Source: an uncultured Kiritimatiellota bacterium (GTDB lineage Bacteria > Verrucomicrobiota > Kiritimatiellia > RFP12 > UBA1067). Taken from it: a DNA stretch of 16,500 bases. The translations under genes were made by a program, and so were the position numbers. The DNA is taken from assembly GCA_934667295.1 (NCBI GenBank), contig CAKULR010000011.1:1-16500 (forward strand). Reading direction: 5' to 3'. This document shows, piece by piece, positions 1 to 7,183 of the stretch (position 1 is the stretch's first letter; each line of letters opens with the position of its first letter). The notes beneath the pieces were generated by a model. That model worked only from the letters and a program-made list of their open reading frames with translations, was not told the DNA's origin and ran no database searches.

Positions 1-1
1 G

Positions 2-1021
2 CCTCCGGGGGCCGCCGCCGGGACGGCGGACGCGCCCGCGCTGGACTTGGGCCTGGGGGAGGAACGGGAGGCGGAGGCCGACGAGGCCGCCGCGCCCGTC
101 CCCCCGAAGCGGATCCTCCTCTGGGTGGCGGCGGTCGTCGCCGTCGTCGGCGCGGCGGCCCTCATCCTCTCCGGCGGGAAGGACGGCGCGGCCGTCGAAC
201 CGGCCGTCCAGGCGCTCGCGCCCGAAAGGCCCGTCCTGCATGCGTTCCGCTTCGAGAAGGTCGAGGCCGGGCCGAAGGGCATCTACCGCTACGCGCTGAA
301 GCTGGACGAAGCGGGGACGCTGTCCGTCGAGATCGACGACGTGCCGAAGGAGAACCGGCATGTGCGGAAGTCGGCCGCGCTTTCGACGAACGCCCTGGAG
401 GAACTGGACCGGATCCTGTCCGCGCAGGACCTCGCCGCGCTCGATCCCGAGTACACGGGCGTGCCGCTGGAGGCGGGCACGCTGAAGAGTTTTGCGCTGA
501 CCGTGGTGCGCGGCGGGCGCGTGTTCGCGACGGCCATCGAGAACACGCAGGAGCCGCCCGCGTTCCGCGCGGTGCGGGAACGCCTGGAGACGTTCTCGAA
601 GAACGAGCTCGGCCTCTGGGCGATCCAGTTCCCGGCTGAGAAGCTGATGGAGATGAGCGCCGAGTCCCGCCGCGCGGGCGACGCCAAGTGGGAGGAGCGC
701 GACGTGCAGCACGGCAACCTCTCCGAGGCGCTTGCCAAGTACCGGGAGGCCGTCTTCTACCTGGAGACGGTGAACCCGAAGCCCGCCGACTACGGCGCGC
801 TCGTCGCCCGGCGCGACGAGGTGGCGCGTGCGCTTGAGAAACGCTACCGCGACCAGCGCTTCCTCGCCGACCGCGCGATTAACCTTGCCGACTGGGAGAC
901 GGCGCGGCGCGAGCTGCGCATCCTGTGCGAGCTGGTGCCGGACGTGAAGGACGCCCGCCACGCCGAGGCGGCCGCGAAGCTGCTGGACGTGGAAGGGCGC
1001 CTCAAGAAGGGAGAACGGTAG
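2..1021 (+). CDS. Membrane-anchored protein with TPR-like C-terminal tail, 5' end outside window
   Basis: The reading frame is open to the left edge, so the true start lies upstream; 339 residues are visible. An acidic, Ala-rich linker precedes one hydrophobic segment (ILLWVAAVVAVVGAAALIL, about residues 38-56), so the visible part is a single-pass membrane protein. A soluble domain of about 130 residues follows, then a helical tail (SAESRRAGDAKWEERDV and onwards, about residues 215-335) with the alternating small and large residues of TPR-like repeats. The stop is 2 bases before the next gene, a PEGA-repeat protein, which indicates co-transcription. In this phylum group such architectures often carry an FHA or kinase domain ahead of the membrane segment, but nothing in the window shows that. 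A TTG at 47 could be taken as a start, but it has no ribosome binding site and would cut an uninterrupted frame. I do not recognise the family. Confidence 0.75.
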   Translation, partial: PPGAAAGTADAPALDLGLGEEREAEADEAAAPVPPKRILLWVAAVVAVVGAAALILSGGKDGAAVEPAVQALAPERPVLHAFRFEKVEAGPKGIYRYALKLDEAGTLSVEIDDVPKENRHVRKSAALSTNALEELDRILSAQDLAALDPEYTGVPLEAGTLKSFALTVVRGGRVFATAIENTQEPPAFRAVRERLETFSKNELGLWAIQFPAEKLMEMSAESRRAGDAKWEERDVQHGNLSEALAKYREAVFYLETVNPKPADYGALVARRDEVARALEKRYRDQRFLADRAINLADWETARRELRILCELVPDVKDARHAEAAAKLLDVEGRLKKGER

Positions 1022-1023
1022 GC

Positions 1024-2346
1024 ATGGACATGAAGAGAAGACTGTTTCTGTCGCTCTGCGCGGCGTGCGCCGCGCTGGTGCTGTCCGGCGCGAAGGAGAC
1101 GCCGAGCCGGCTCGACGTGGCGGTGCAGCCCGAGGGGGCGCAGGTGTCGGTGGACGGCCAGGTGCGCGGCGCGGCGCCGTGTTCGGTGTTCGACCTCGCG
1201 GAGGGCGAGCACTGGATCCACGTGGAGGCGCCGTCCCGCGTTCCGGCGGATGCGTTCGTCACGCTCGCGGCGGGGGACTACGTGCAGAAGAGCTTCACCC
1301 TCGCGGAGGAGAAGGGGCTGATTCTCGTGAAGACCGAACCGGCGGGGGCGGACGTGCGGTGCGAGGGGGTGTCGCTCGGCACGACGCCGCTCCTCGTGAC
1401 GACGCTCGCGAGCGGACGCACCCATGTGCTGGAACTGGCGCTCACGGGGTACCAGACGAAGCGCATCGACGTGAAGACGGACGGGCGGCGTCCGCTCGTG
1501 CGCACGGAGACGCTGTCGCTCGATTCGGGCGTGGTGGACTGCACGACCGAGCCGGCGGGGGCGACCGTGTTCGTCAACGGCGTGGAGCGCGGCGTGACGC
1601 CGGTCAGGCTCGCGCACGTGCCCAAGGGCGTCGCGACGGTCGTCTTCCGCCTGGCGGGCTACCGGGACGAGACGCGCGAACTGCGCCTCGCGCCCGGCGA
1701 CACGCCCACGCTCGCCGTGCGGCTCAAGGGGCTTCCGGCGAAGCTCACGGTCGTCTCCACGCCGGAACAGGCGAAGGTGTTCGTGGACGACGCCTACCAG
1801 GGCAAGACGCCGACCACGGTATCCGCCCTGCCGGCCGGCGTCCACGCGGTCCGCATCGAGCTGGCGGGCCACGCGCCGGTGACGCGCGAGGTGCGCCTGG
1901 AGAACGGCGCGGTGAAGACGGAGGAGTTCCGCCTTGAAAGCGTGCTGGGGCGGCTGGAGGTCGCGACGACGCCGCCGGGCGCGAAGATTTCCGTGGACGG
2001 CAAGGCCGTGGGGACGACGCGGAGCCCGGGCGGCGACGCGACGCGCTCGCAGATCCTCGCGCTGGAGGGGCTGTCCGCCGGCGAACACGCCATCCACGTC
2101 CATCTCGACGGCTACCAGGACGCCTCGCGCCGGGTCGTCGTGAAGGCGAAGGAGACGGGGCGGCTCTTCGTGCGGCTCACGCGCGTCTTCCAGGCGGACA
2201 CCGAGGTGGAGACGATTCGCGGCATCCACCGCGGCGTGCTCGTGGAGAGGGACTTCCTCGGCAACCTCACGCTCGAAGTCTCCCCCGGCGTGCAGCAGAC
2301 CTTCCGCAGGGAGGACATCCGCAAGGTCACGTCGCTCGCGAGGTGA
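1024..2346 (+). CDS. Secreted PEGA-domain repeat protein
   Basis: 440 residues from ATG 1024, with GGGAG about 10 bases upstream. The frame is open further left to 925, but only ATG 1024 puts a signal peptide at the N-terminus (MDMKRRLFLSLCAACAALVL, likely cleaved after SGA), so the product is probably exported. Five PEGA-type beta-sandwich repeats follow, at about residues 29-94, 98-167, 169-234, 238-305 and 309-387. Each has the pattern [hydrophobic]xVxTxPxGAxVxVDGxxxGxTPxxxxxLxxGxHxVxxxLxGY. A unique tail (388-440) contains no PEGA signature. PEGA domains are associated with surface layers and with kinase and FHA proteins, and probably mediate protein or glycan contacts; no enzymatic residues are visible. 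It sits 2 bases after a membrane protein gene and 3 bases before tlyA, so all three are likely co-transcribed. The family call is firm, the biological role is unknown. Confidence 0.9.
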   Translation: MDMKRRLFLSLCAACAALVLSGAKETPSRLDVAVQPEGAQVSVDGQVRGAAPCSVFDLAEGEHWIHVEAPSRVPADAFVTLAAGDYVQKSFTLAEEKGLILVKTEPAGADVRCEGVSLGTTPLLVTTLASGRTHVLELALTGYQTKRIDVKTDGRRPLVRTETLSLDSGVVDCTTEPAGATVFVNGVERGVTPVRLAHVPKGVATVVFRLAGYRDETRELRLAPGDTPTLAVRLKGLPAKLTVVSTPEQAKVFVDDAYQGKTPTTVSALPAGVHAVRIELAGHAPVTREVRLENGAVKTEEFRLESVLGRLEVATTPPGAKISVDGKAVGTTRSPGGDATRSQILALEGLSAGEHAIHVHLDGYQDASRRVVVKAKETGRLFVRLTRVFQADTEVETIRGIHRGVLVERDFLGNLTLEVSPGVQQTFRREDIRKVTSLAR

Positions 2347-2349
2347 CAG

Positions 2350-3090
2350 GTGAAGGTACGGCTTGACCAACTGCTCTTCGCGCGCGGGCTCGCCGCCTCG
2401 CGCACGGCCGCGCAGGCGCTCGTCCTCGAAGGCAAGGTGCGCGTGGAGGGCCGGGTGGAGACGAAGGCCGGGCGCGCCGTCGCGGAGGACGCCGCGCTGG
2501 ACGTCGAGGCGCCGCCGCGCTTCGTCTCGCGCGGGGGCGAGAAGCTGGAGGGGGCCTTCGCGGCGTTCCCCGGCTGGGACGTCGCCGGACACGTCTGCCT
2601 GGACGTGGGCAGTTCCACGGGCGGCTTCACGGACTGCATGCTCCAGCACGGCGCCGCGCGCGTGATGGCCGTCGACGTGGGCACGAACCAGCTCGCCTAC
2701 AAGCTGCGCGTCGATCCGCGCGTGTGGGTGCGCGAGAACTTCAACGCCCGCAACCTGACGGCGGCGGACCTGCCGGAACGCCCGTCGCGCGCCGTCACGG
2801 ACGTCAGCTTCATCTCCCTGAAGCTGATCCTGCCGCCGATGGCGGAGGTCCTGCTGCCCGGCGGCGAAATCGTCTCGCTCGTCAAGCCCCAGTTCGAGGC
2901 CGGGCGCGGACAGGCCCCCGGCGGCGTCGTCGCCGACCCCGCCGTGCGCCGCCGCGTGGTGGAGGACATCTCGGCCTTCGGCACGCGGACGCTCGGTCTC
3001 GCGCTTCTCGGCGTCGCGGAATCGCCGATCCGCGGGCGCGAGAAGGGCAACGTCGAATACCTCGCCTGGTGGCGGAAGCCGCCGGCCTGA
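2350..3090 (+). CDS. tlyA: TlyA-family rRNA 2'-O-methyltransferase (S4 + FtsJ-like domains)
   Basis: 246 residues, the usual length for the TlyA/hemolysin-A family. Members methylate the 2'-hydroxyl of cytidines in 16S and/or 23S rRNA using S-adenosylmethionine; the hemolysin name is historical. An N-terminal S4 RNA-binding domain (about residues 3-50, RLDQLLFARGLAASRTAAQ) is followed by SRGGEKL and a Rossmann methyltransferase. The SAM motif is CLDVGSSTGGFTD (83-95), and motif IV is TDVSFISL (150-157). The expected K-D-K-E tetrad is present as K65, D151, K179 (LVKPQFEAGR) and E236 (GNVEYL). The start is GTG 2350, 3 bases after the PEGA gene's stop, with GAGGTG immediately upstream. No alternative ATG would keep the S4 domain. 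The next gene has its own promoter, so this probably ends the upstream operon, although I see no intrinsic terminator. Confidence 0.93.
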   Translation: MKVRLDQLLFARGLAASRTAAQALVLEGKVRVEGRVETKAGRAVAEDAALDVEAPPRFVSRGGEKLEGAFAAFPGWDVAGHVCLDVGSSTGGFTDCMLQHGAARVMAVDVGTNQLAYKLRVDPRVWVRENFNARNLTAADLPERPSRAVTDVSFISLKLILPPMAEVLLPGGEIVSLVKPQFEAGRGQAPGGVVADPAVRRRVVEDISAFGTRTLGLALLGVAESPIRGREKGNVEYLAWWRKPPA

Positions 3091-3122
3091 CGCGCCGCCG
3101 CCGGGTGCGGTCGTGCGGTTTG

Positions 3123-3131
3123 TGGTATAAT
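3123..3131 (+). promoter_or_regulatory. Extended -10 promoter (TGGTATAAT) for the ferredoxin gene
   Basis: A perfect TATAAT at 3126-3131 with the extended -10 TG one base upstream (3123-3124). The surroundings are very GC-rich, so this is unlikely by chance. The -35 position 17 bases upstream reads GGGTGC and is not convincing. The expected transcription start (about 3137-3139) falls 2-4 bases before the ATG at 3141, so the transcript would be leaderless or nearly so. Confidence 0.7.
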
Positions 3132-3140
3132 GGGCGCATC

Positions 3141-3410
3141 ATGAACAAGCCGAAGATCGTCATCTGCATGGGAAGTTCCTGCTTCGCGCGGGGCAACGAG
3201 AAGAATCTCGCCTACTGCGAGAAGTACCTCGCGGAGCGCGGTCTCCGGGACGAGGTGGACTGCGAGCTCTCGGGTTCGCTCTGCACGGGCAACTGCGCCG
3301 TCGGCCCCGTCGTCATCGCGGGCGGCAGGACCTACACGCGCGTCGACCAGGGCGTCATGAAGGACCTGCTCGACGGCCTCTTCATGAATTCCTCTTCCGA
3401 GGTTAAGTAG
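3141..3410 (+). CDS. Thioredoxin-like [2Fe-2S] ferredoxin, hydrogenase-associated
   Basis: 89 residues. The protein is a stand-alone thioredoxin-fold [2Fe-2S] domain of the NuoE/HydC type. Four cysteines are spaced as expected: C9-x4-C14 (CMGSSC) and C48-x3-C52 (CTGNC); C26 and C41 are extra. Such small ferredoxins commonly sit beside [FeFe]-hydrogenases and pass electrons to or from them, and the next gene is one. The frame is open far upstream, but that part overlaps tlyA and reads as Arg/Gly-rich shadow. ATG 3141 is the sensible start because the family begins with a short strand (KIVICMGSSC) and a -10 box lies just ahead. There is no Shine-Dalgarno sequence, consistent with a leaderless mRNA. 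The last codons (V-K-stop) are part of the octamer repeat array that fills the following spacer. The partner role is inferred from position. Confidence 0.88.
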   Translation: MNKPKIVICMGSSCFARGNEKNLAYCEKYLAERGLRDEVDCELSGSLCTGNCAVGPVVIAGGRTYTRVDQGVMKDLLDGLFMNSSSEVK

Positions 3411-3633
3411 TTAAGTGATTAAGTGGTTAAGTTGCATCGACTCACCGCTCAAAGCAAAGTGACTTAACCACTTGGAACTTGTTCCTCGGACAAACCGAAC
3501 GACTTAATGGCGAAGCGACTAAACCACTTCCCCACTTCCCCACTTAACCACTTCCCCACTTAACCACTTAACTAACTACTTAACTGCTTAACCACTTCCC
3601 CACTTAACCACTTAACTACTTAACCACTTAATT
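3403..3633 (+). repeat. Opposed arrays of 8-bp tandem repeats (TTAAGTGG / ACTTAACC)
   Basis: Four head-to-tail octamers of the TTAAGTRG type occupy 3403-3434. On the far side the complementary octamer appears as a single ACTTAACC at 3462 and then as a nearly continuous run from 3526 to 3633 (ACTTCCCC, ACTTAACC, ACTTAACT variants, about 13 units, one 4-base half-unit near 3574). The arms are antiparallel, so a transcript could fold into a long hairpin closed by 3435-3525. The array fills the whole spacer, supplies the ferredoxin stop codon (TAG 3408-3410) and ends 4 bases before the hydrogenase ATG, leaving no room for a ribosome binding site. Because the period is 8, the array cannot be an in-frame coding repeat. 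Units are too short and unspaced for CRISPR. Confidence 0.93.
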
Positions 3634-3637
3634 CCCC

Positions 3638-5368
3638 ATGAACGGTCCCGTCTACACAACCGAAAACGAATGCCAGGACTGCTACAAGTGCGTCCGGCAC
3701 TGCCCCGTCAAGGCCATCCGCATCGTGGGCGGCAAGGCGAGCGTCATCCCCGAGGCGTGCGTCGCGTGCGGGGAGTGCGTGAAGGTCTGCCCCGCGCACG
3801 CGAAGAAGATCCGCAACGACCTCGCGCGCCTGCGGCAGCTGCTGGAGTCGGGCGCGCGCGTCTATGCGTCGGTGGCGCCGAGCTTCACCGCCTTCTTCAA
3901 GGGCATTTCCATCGGACGGCTCGCGGCGGCGCTGCGGGAGATCGGCTTCGCGGGCGTCTCCGAGACGGCGCACGGCGCGGAGAGCGTGAGCGCGCACGTC
4001 TCGAAGCTGCTCGCGGCGTGCCCCGAGACGCCGTTCATGGTGTCGAGCGCGTGTCCGGCGGCGGTGGACATGATCCGCAAGTACCTGCCGGCGTGGGCGA
4101 AGTTCATCTCGCCCCTGCCCTCGCCCGTGCGGGCGCATGCGCGCCTCCTGCGCGAGGCGTACGGCGACGACATCAAGGTCGTGTTCTTCGGTCCGTGTGC
4201 CGCGAAGAAGAACGAGGCGGACGCGCATCCGGACGAACTGGCCCTCGCGCTCGTCTTCCCCGTCCTGCGGCAGCTGCTGGAGGAGCACGGCGTGTTGCCC
4301 GAGTTCGTGCAGACCGAGGCGGAGCTCGCGCTCGGTCCCGCCGAGGAGGGGCGCTTCTACTCCGTCGAAGGCGGCATGAACGACACGATCCGCGACGGGT
4401 CGGACAAGGTGCGCTTCGTCTCCGTCTCGGGCCTCGACAACCTCCGCCGCCTCCTCTCCGGCCCGCCGCCGGCCGCGAAGCGCGGCCGCACGGTCTTCCT
4501 GGAGGCGCTCGCGTGCCACGGTGGCTGCGTGAACGGCCCCGCGATGAACGCGGGTGCCACGCTCGACGCGCTCTTCGACACGCACGCGATTGCGCCCATC
4601 AGGACCTCCGCCGGACGCTGCTTCGCCCACTGCGGCGGCGCGAGCTACCCCCCCGCCGCCGTCCCCGACCCCGAGCCCGACGAGACGATGATCGCCTCCG
4701 CGCTCGCCCGCGTGGGCAAGTTCTCGAAGTCGGACGAACTCAACTGCGGCGCATGCGGCTACACCTCCTGCCGCGACTTCGCGCGCGCCCTCCTCGCCGG
4801 GAAGGCCGAGGAGGCCATGTGCCACAACTTCCTGCGCCAGAGCTTCCAGCGCACCTCCAACGCCCTCATCAAGTACATCCCCGCCGCCGTCGTGATCGTG
4901 GACGAGTCGCGCTGCATCACCGAGTGCAACCGCAACTTCGCCGACCTCGTGGGCGCGGGTGAGATCTACGAGGCGATCGGCAACCTCAACACGATTCCGA
5001 TCGACGAGTACCTGGCGGACTTCGCCGACCTCTTCACGGGCGCCCTGGCGCACGGCAGCGAGATCGAGAAGTACAACCAGCACCTCGGCGACCGCATCGT
5101 CAACATCTCGGTCTTCTCCATCGCGAAGGGCAAGTTCGCGGGCGCCGTGATCCAGGACGTCACGAAGAACGAGCTGCACCGCGAGCAGATCGCCGCGCGC
5201 GCCCAGGAGGTCATCCGCAAGAACGTCATCACCGTCCAGCAGGTGGCGCGCCTCTTCGGCGAGCACATCGCCGAGACGGAGATCATGCTCAACGAGATCG
5301 CCGGCACCTACACGGCGCAGACCCAGGCCGAGAGCCACGGCCTCATGAAGAGCGGAGGCTTCAATTGA
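3638..5368 (+). CDS. hydS: HydS-type (group C, putatively sensory) [FeFe]-hydrogenase with PAS domain
   Basis: 576 residues. Two ferredoxin-type [4Fe-4S] sites open the protein: C12/C15/C18/C22 and C41/C44/C47/C51. The H-cluster domain follows, with L1 SSACP (A138, C139), L2 GPCAAKKNE (C187, K190, E193) and L3 LACHGGCVNGP (C293, C297). A further four-cysteine iron-sulfur domain (C370, C373, C378, C395) precedes a PAS-like domain (about 405-510) and a helical tail with no transmembrane segment. Catalytic [FeFe]-hydrogenases have TSCCP in L1; here the proton-relay cysteine is alanine and the GGGQP after L3 is missing. This is typical of the HydS group, thought to sense H2 or redox state rather than turn over H2 quickly. 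ATG 3638 is fixed by an in-frame TAA nine bases upstream; no Shine-Dalgarno is present. No HydEFG maturases are in the window. It overlaps the phosphatase gene and is presumably its signal input. Confidence 0.92.
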   Translation: MNGPVYTTENECQDCYKCVRHCPVKAIRIVGGKASVIPEACVACGECVKVCPAHAKKIRNDLARLRQLLESGARVYASVAPSFTAFFKGISIGRLAAALREIGFAGVSETAHGAESVSAHVSKLLAACPETPFMVSSACPAAVDMIRKYLPAWAKFISPLPSPVRAHARLLREAYGDDIKVVFFGPCAAKKNEADAHPDELALALVFPVLRQLLEEHGVLPEFVQTEAELALGPAEEGRFYSVEGGMNDTIRDGSDKVRFVSVSGLDNLRRLLSGPPPAAKRGRTVFLEALACHGGCVNGPAMNAGATLDALFDTHAIAPIRTSAGRCFAHCGGASYPPAAVPDPEPDETMIASALARVGKFSKSDELNCGACGYTSCRDFARALLAGKAEEAMCHNFLRQSFQRTSNALIKYIPAAVVIVDESRCITECNRNFADLVGAGEIYEAIGNLNTIPIDEYLADFADLFTGALAHGSEIEKYNQHLGDRIVNISVFSIAKGKFAGAVIQDVTKNELHREQIAARAQEVIRKNVITVQQVARLFGEHIAETEIMLNEIAGTYTAQTQAESHGLMKSGGFN

Positions 5369-6555
5369 CGGACGACCTCTTCCTCGAAATGGAGGCCACC
5401 CAGTTCACGAAGACGGGCCAGGCCGCCTGTGGCGACGACGTGCAGCTCCTCACGATCGAGAAGGAGAACCGGTCGCTCGCCGCGCTGTCGGACGGCCTCG
5501 GGTCCGGCGTGAAGGCGCTCGTCCTCGCGAATATGACGACGACGATGGCGCTCCGCTTCATGCAGTCGAACATCGACCTGCTGGAGTCCGTGGAGATCAT
5601 CATGGACTCGCTGCCGGTCTGCGAGGTGCGGAAGATCAGCTACGCCACGTTCTCCCTCTTCGACTACCACCTGGGCGGACGCGCGCGCATCGTCGAGATG
5701 GGCAACCCCGCCTACGTCCACCTGCGCGGAACGGAGGAGGTCGCGCCCGCCAAGGACCGCACCGTCGTCTCGGCGCACTGGCCCGACCGCGAGGTGCGCG
5801 AGGTGGACGTGGACGTGGAGCCGGGCGACCGCATCATCCTCTGTTCGGACGGCGTGACGCAGAGCGGCCTCGGCTCCGGCCTCGTCGCCTACAAGTTCGG
5901 CTGGCGCCGCAGCGGCATGCTCGCGTTCGCCCAGCGGATGATCGCGAGCGAGCCCGACATTTCCGCCGCCGACCTCGCCCGCCGCATCGCCTGTTTCGCG
6001 AAGAACATCACCCCCGAGTTCTGCAAGGACGACATCAGCTGCCTCGTCATCTACTTCCGCCACCCGCGTGTGCTGCGCATCCTCACCGGTCCGCCCTACT
6101 ACAAAGAGCACGACGCCGAGTTCGCCCGCCAGGCGAACCTGGGCGAGGACCACGTCGTCATCTGCGGCGGCACGACGGCGAACATCCTGGAGCGCGAGCT
6201 GGGCGGCCGCGTGAAGATCGACCTCGCCGCCATGCGCAACGCGGGTGGCCTTCCCCCGAGCGGCATCCTGCCGGGCGTCGGCCTCTGCACGGAGGGCATC
6301 CTCACGCTCTCGCATGTCTGCAAGGCGCTGGAGGAGAAGCAGAGCCCGGTCGGGCAGCCCCTCGCGGCGCGACAGATCCTTGAACGCCTCCTCAACCACG
6401 ACCGCATCGAGTTCGTCATCGGCACGAAGGTGAACGAGAGCCACCAGGACCCCAACATCCCGCAGGACCTCGAACTGCGCCGGTCGGTGTTCAAGCGCAT
6501 GCAGGCGGCCCTCGAAAAGAACTACCGCAAGATTGTGACGGTGAACTACTACTGA
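5365..6555 (+). CDS. SpoIIE/PP2C-family protein phosphatase with unassigned C-terminal domain
   Basis: 396 residues from a TTG whose last two bases belong to the hydrogenase TGA (TTGA, 5365-5368); GGAGG lies about 7 bases upstream, so translation is probably coupled. Residues 1-230 are a SpoIIE-type PP2C serine/threonine phosphatase. The metal-binding motifs are visible: GDD (23-25), LSDGLGSG (41-48), LCSDGVTQSG (159-168) and KDDISCLVIYF (221-231). No transmembrane or sensor domain precedes it, so the signal must come from a partner, plausibly HydS with its PAS domain. Residues 234-396 form a second domain with VVICGGTTANILERELGG (264-281) and a conserved-looking C-terminus; I cannot assign it. 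The likely role is dephosphorylation of a regulator, or of targets of the Ser/Thr kinase encoded downstream. Phosphatase identity is strong; the substrate is inference. Confidence 0.9.
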   Translation: MTDDLFLEMEATQFTKTGQAACGDDVQLLTIEKENRSLAALSDGLGSGVKALVLANMTTTMALRFMQSNIDLLESVEIIMDSLPVCEVRKISYATFSLFDYHLGGRARIVEMGNPAYVHLRGTEEVAPAKDRTVVSAHWPDREVREVDVDVEPGDRIILCSDGVTQSGLGSGLVAYKFGWRRSGMLAFAQRMIASEPDISAADLARRIACFAKNITPEFCKDDISCLVIYFRHPRVLRILTGPPYYKEHDAEFARQANLGEDHVVICGGTTANILERELGGRVKIDLAAMRNAGGLPPSGILPGVGLCTEGILTLSHVCKALEEKQSPVGQPLAARQILERLLNHDRIEFVIGTKVNESHQDPNIPQDLELRRSVFKRMQAALEKNYRKIVTVNYY

Positions 6556-6583
6556 CGCACGCCCTGCCCGTGCGCCACCGACT

Positions 6584-7183
6584 ATGGCCGACATACCGAA
6601 AACGTCCACGACGCTCCTGCGCGACCTGGCGTCGGACACGCAGCACGCGCGCTGGGGCGAGTTCGTCGCGCGCTACCGCCCGATGATGGAGGCGTTCCTG
6701 CGCGCGCGGTTTCCGTCGCTTGAAGCGGACGACCTCATCCAGGAGACGCTGGCGGCCCTGTGCCGGATTCTGCCGGATTACCGCTACGAACCACGTGCGG
6801 AAAGGCATTTCCACAACTACCTGACGGGCATTCTGCGCAACAAGGCGTTGCAGGCGCTCCGTCGGGCGCGTCGCCACGAAGAGGCCGTTGTCGAGGCGGC
6901 GGCATGCCACGATGATGCCGTGCCGGGACCTGGAGACGATGCGGAGGAACGTGCGTGGCGCGAGGGGCTTTTCGAGGTCGCCCTCCGGCAGGTCCTGGCG
7001 GACGAATCGATTGCCGACCGGACCAAGCGCGTTTTCGAGCGTGTCGCGCTCAACGGCGAGGCGCCGGAAGCCGTGGCGGTGTCCTTCAGGATGTCGCGCC
7101 ACGCGGTCGATCAGGCCAAGGGTCGTGTCCTCGCGCGTCTGCGCGAACTCGTGAAGAAACTGGAGACCCTTGGCGATGCCTGA
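6584..7183 (+). CDS. ECF-type RNA polymerase sigma-70 factor
   Basis: 199 residues with the two-domain layout of an ECF sigma factor. Region 2 (about 24-97) has the core-binding and -10 recognition signature (ADDLIQETLAALCR, then FHNYLTGILRNKALQALRR). An acidic linker (about 105-122) follows. Region 4 (about 128-190) has the helix-turn-helix GEAPEAVAVSFRMSRHAVDQAKGR. It starts 28 bases after the phosphatase stop and overlaps the Ser/Thr kinase gene by 8 bases, so the pair is one expression unit and may be read through from the hydrogenase operon. ECF factors encoded with a Ser/Thr kinase instead of an anti-sigma factor are a known Planctomycetes-type arrangement; regulation by phosphorylation is inferred. 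No anti-sigma gene is visible. ATG 6584 has no clear Shine-Dalgarno, but it is the first start in frame and gives a complete region 2. Confidence 0.9.
   Translation: MADIPKTSTTLLRDLASDTQHARWGEFVARYRPMMEAFLRARFPSLEADDLIQETLAALCRILPDYRYEPRAERHFHNYLTGILRNKALQALRRARRHEEAVVEAAACHDDAVPGPGDDAEERAWREGLFEVALRQVLADESIADRTKRVFERVALNGEAPEAVAVSFRMSRHAVDQAKGRVLARLRELVKKLETLGDA

Noticed and set aside
925..1023. Upstream extension of the PEGA protein start
   Set aside because: It would overlap the preceding gene, add Arg/Gly-rich shadow, and bury the signal peptide found at ATG 1024.
844..2649. 601-codon open frame on the minus strand
   Set aside because: It is antisense to the PEGA gene, Arg/His/Leu-rich, without recognisable domains or a ribosome binding site. 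It is a normal shadow in GC-rich DNA.
2724..3140. Upstream extension of the ferredoxin
   Set aside because: It is a frame shadow of tlyA; the -10 box at 3126 and the family's N-terminus point to ATG 3141.
3403..3633. CRISPR array
   Set aside because: Units are 8 bp, directly abutting, without spacers, in two orientations, and no cas gene is present.
3620..5338. 572-codon open frame on the minus strand
   Set aside because: It lies opposite the hydrogenase gene, whose iron-sulfur and H-cluster motifs are unmistakable. The antisense product is low-complexity Arg/Val/Asp-rich.
5308..6639. 443-codon open frame on the minus strand
   Set aside because: It is the shadow of the phosphatase gene; no motif or start signal supports it.
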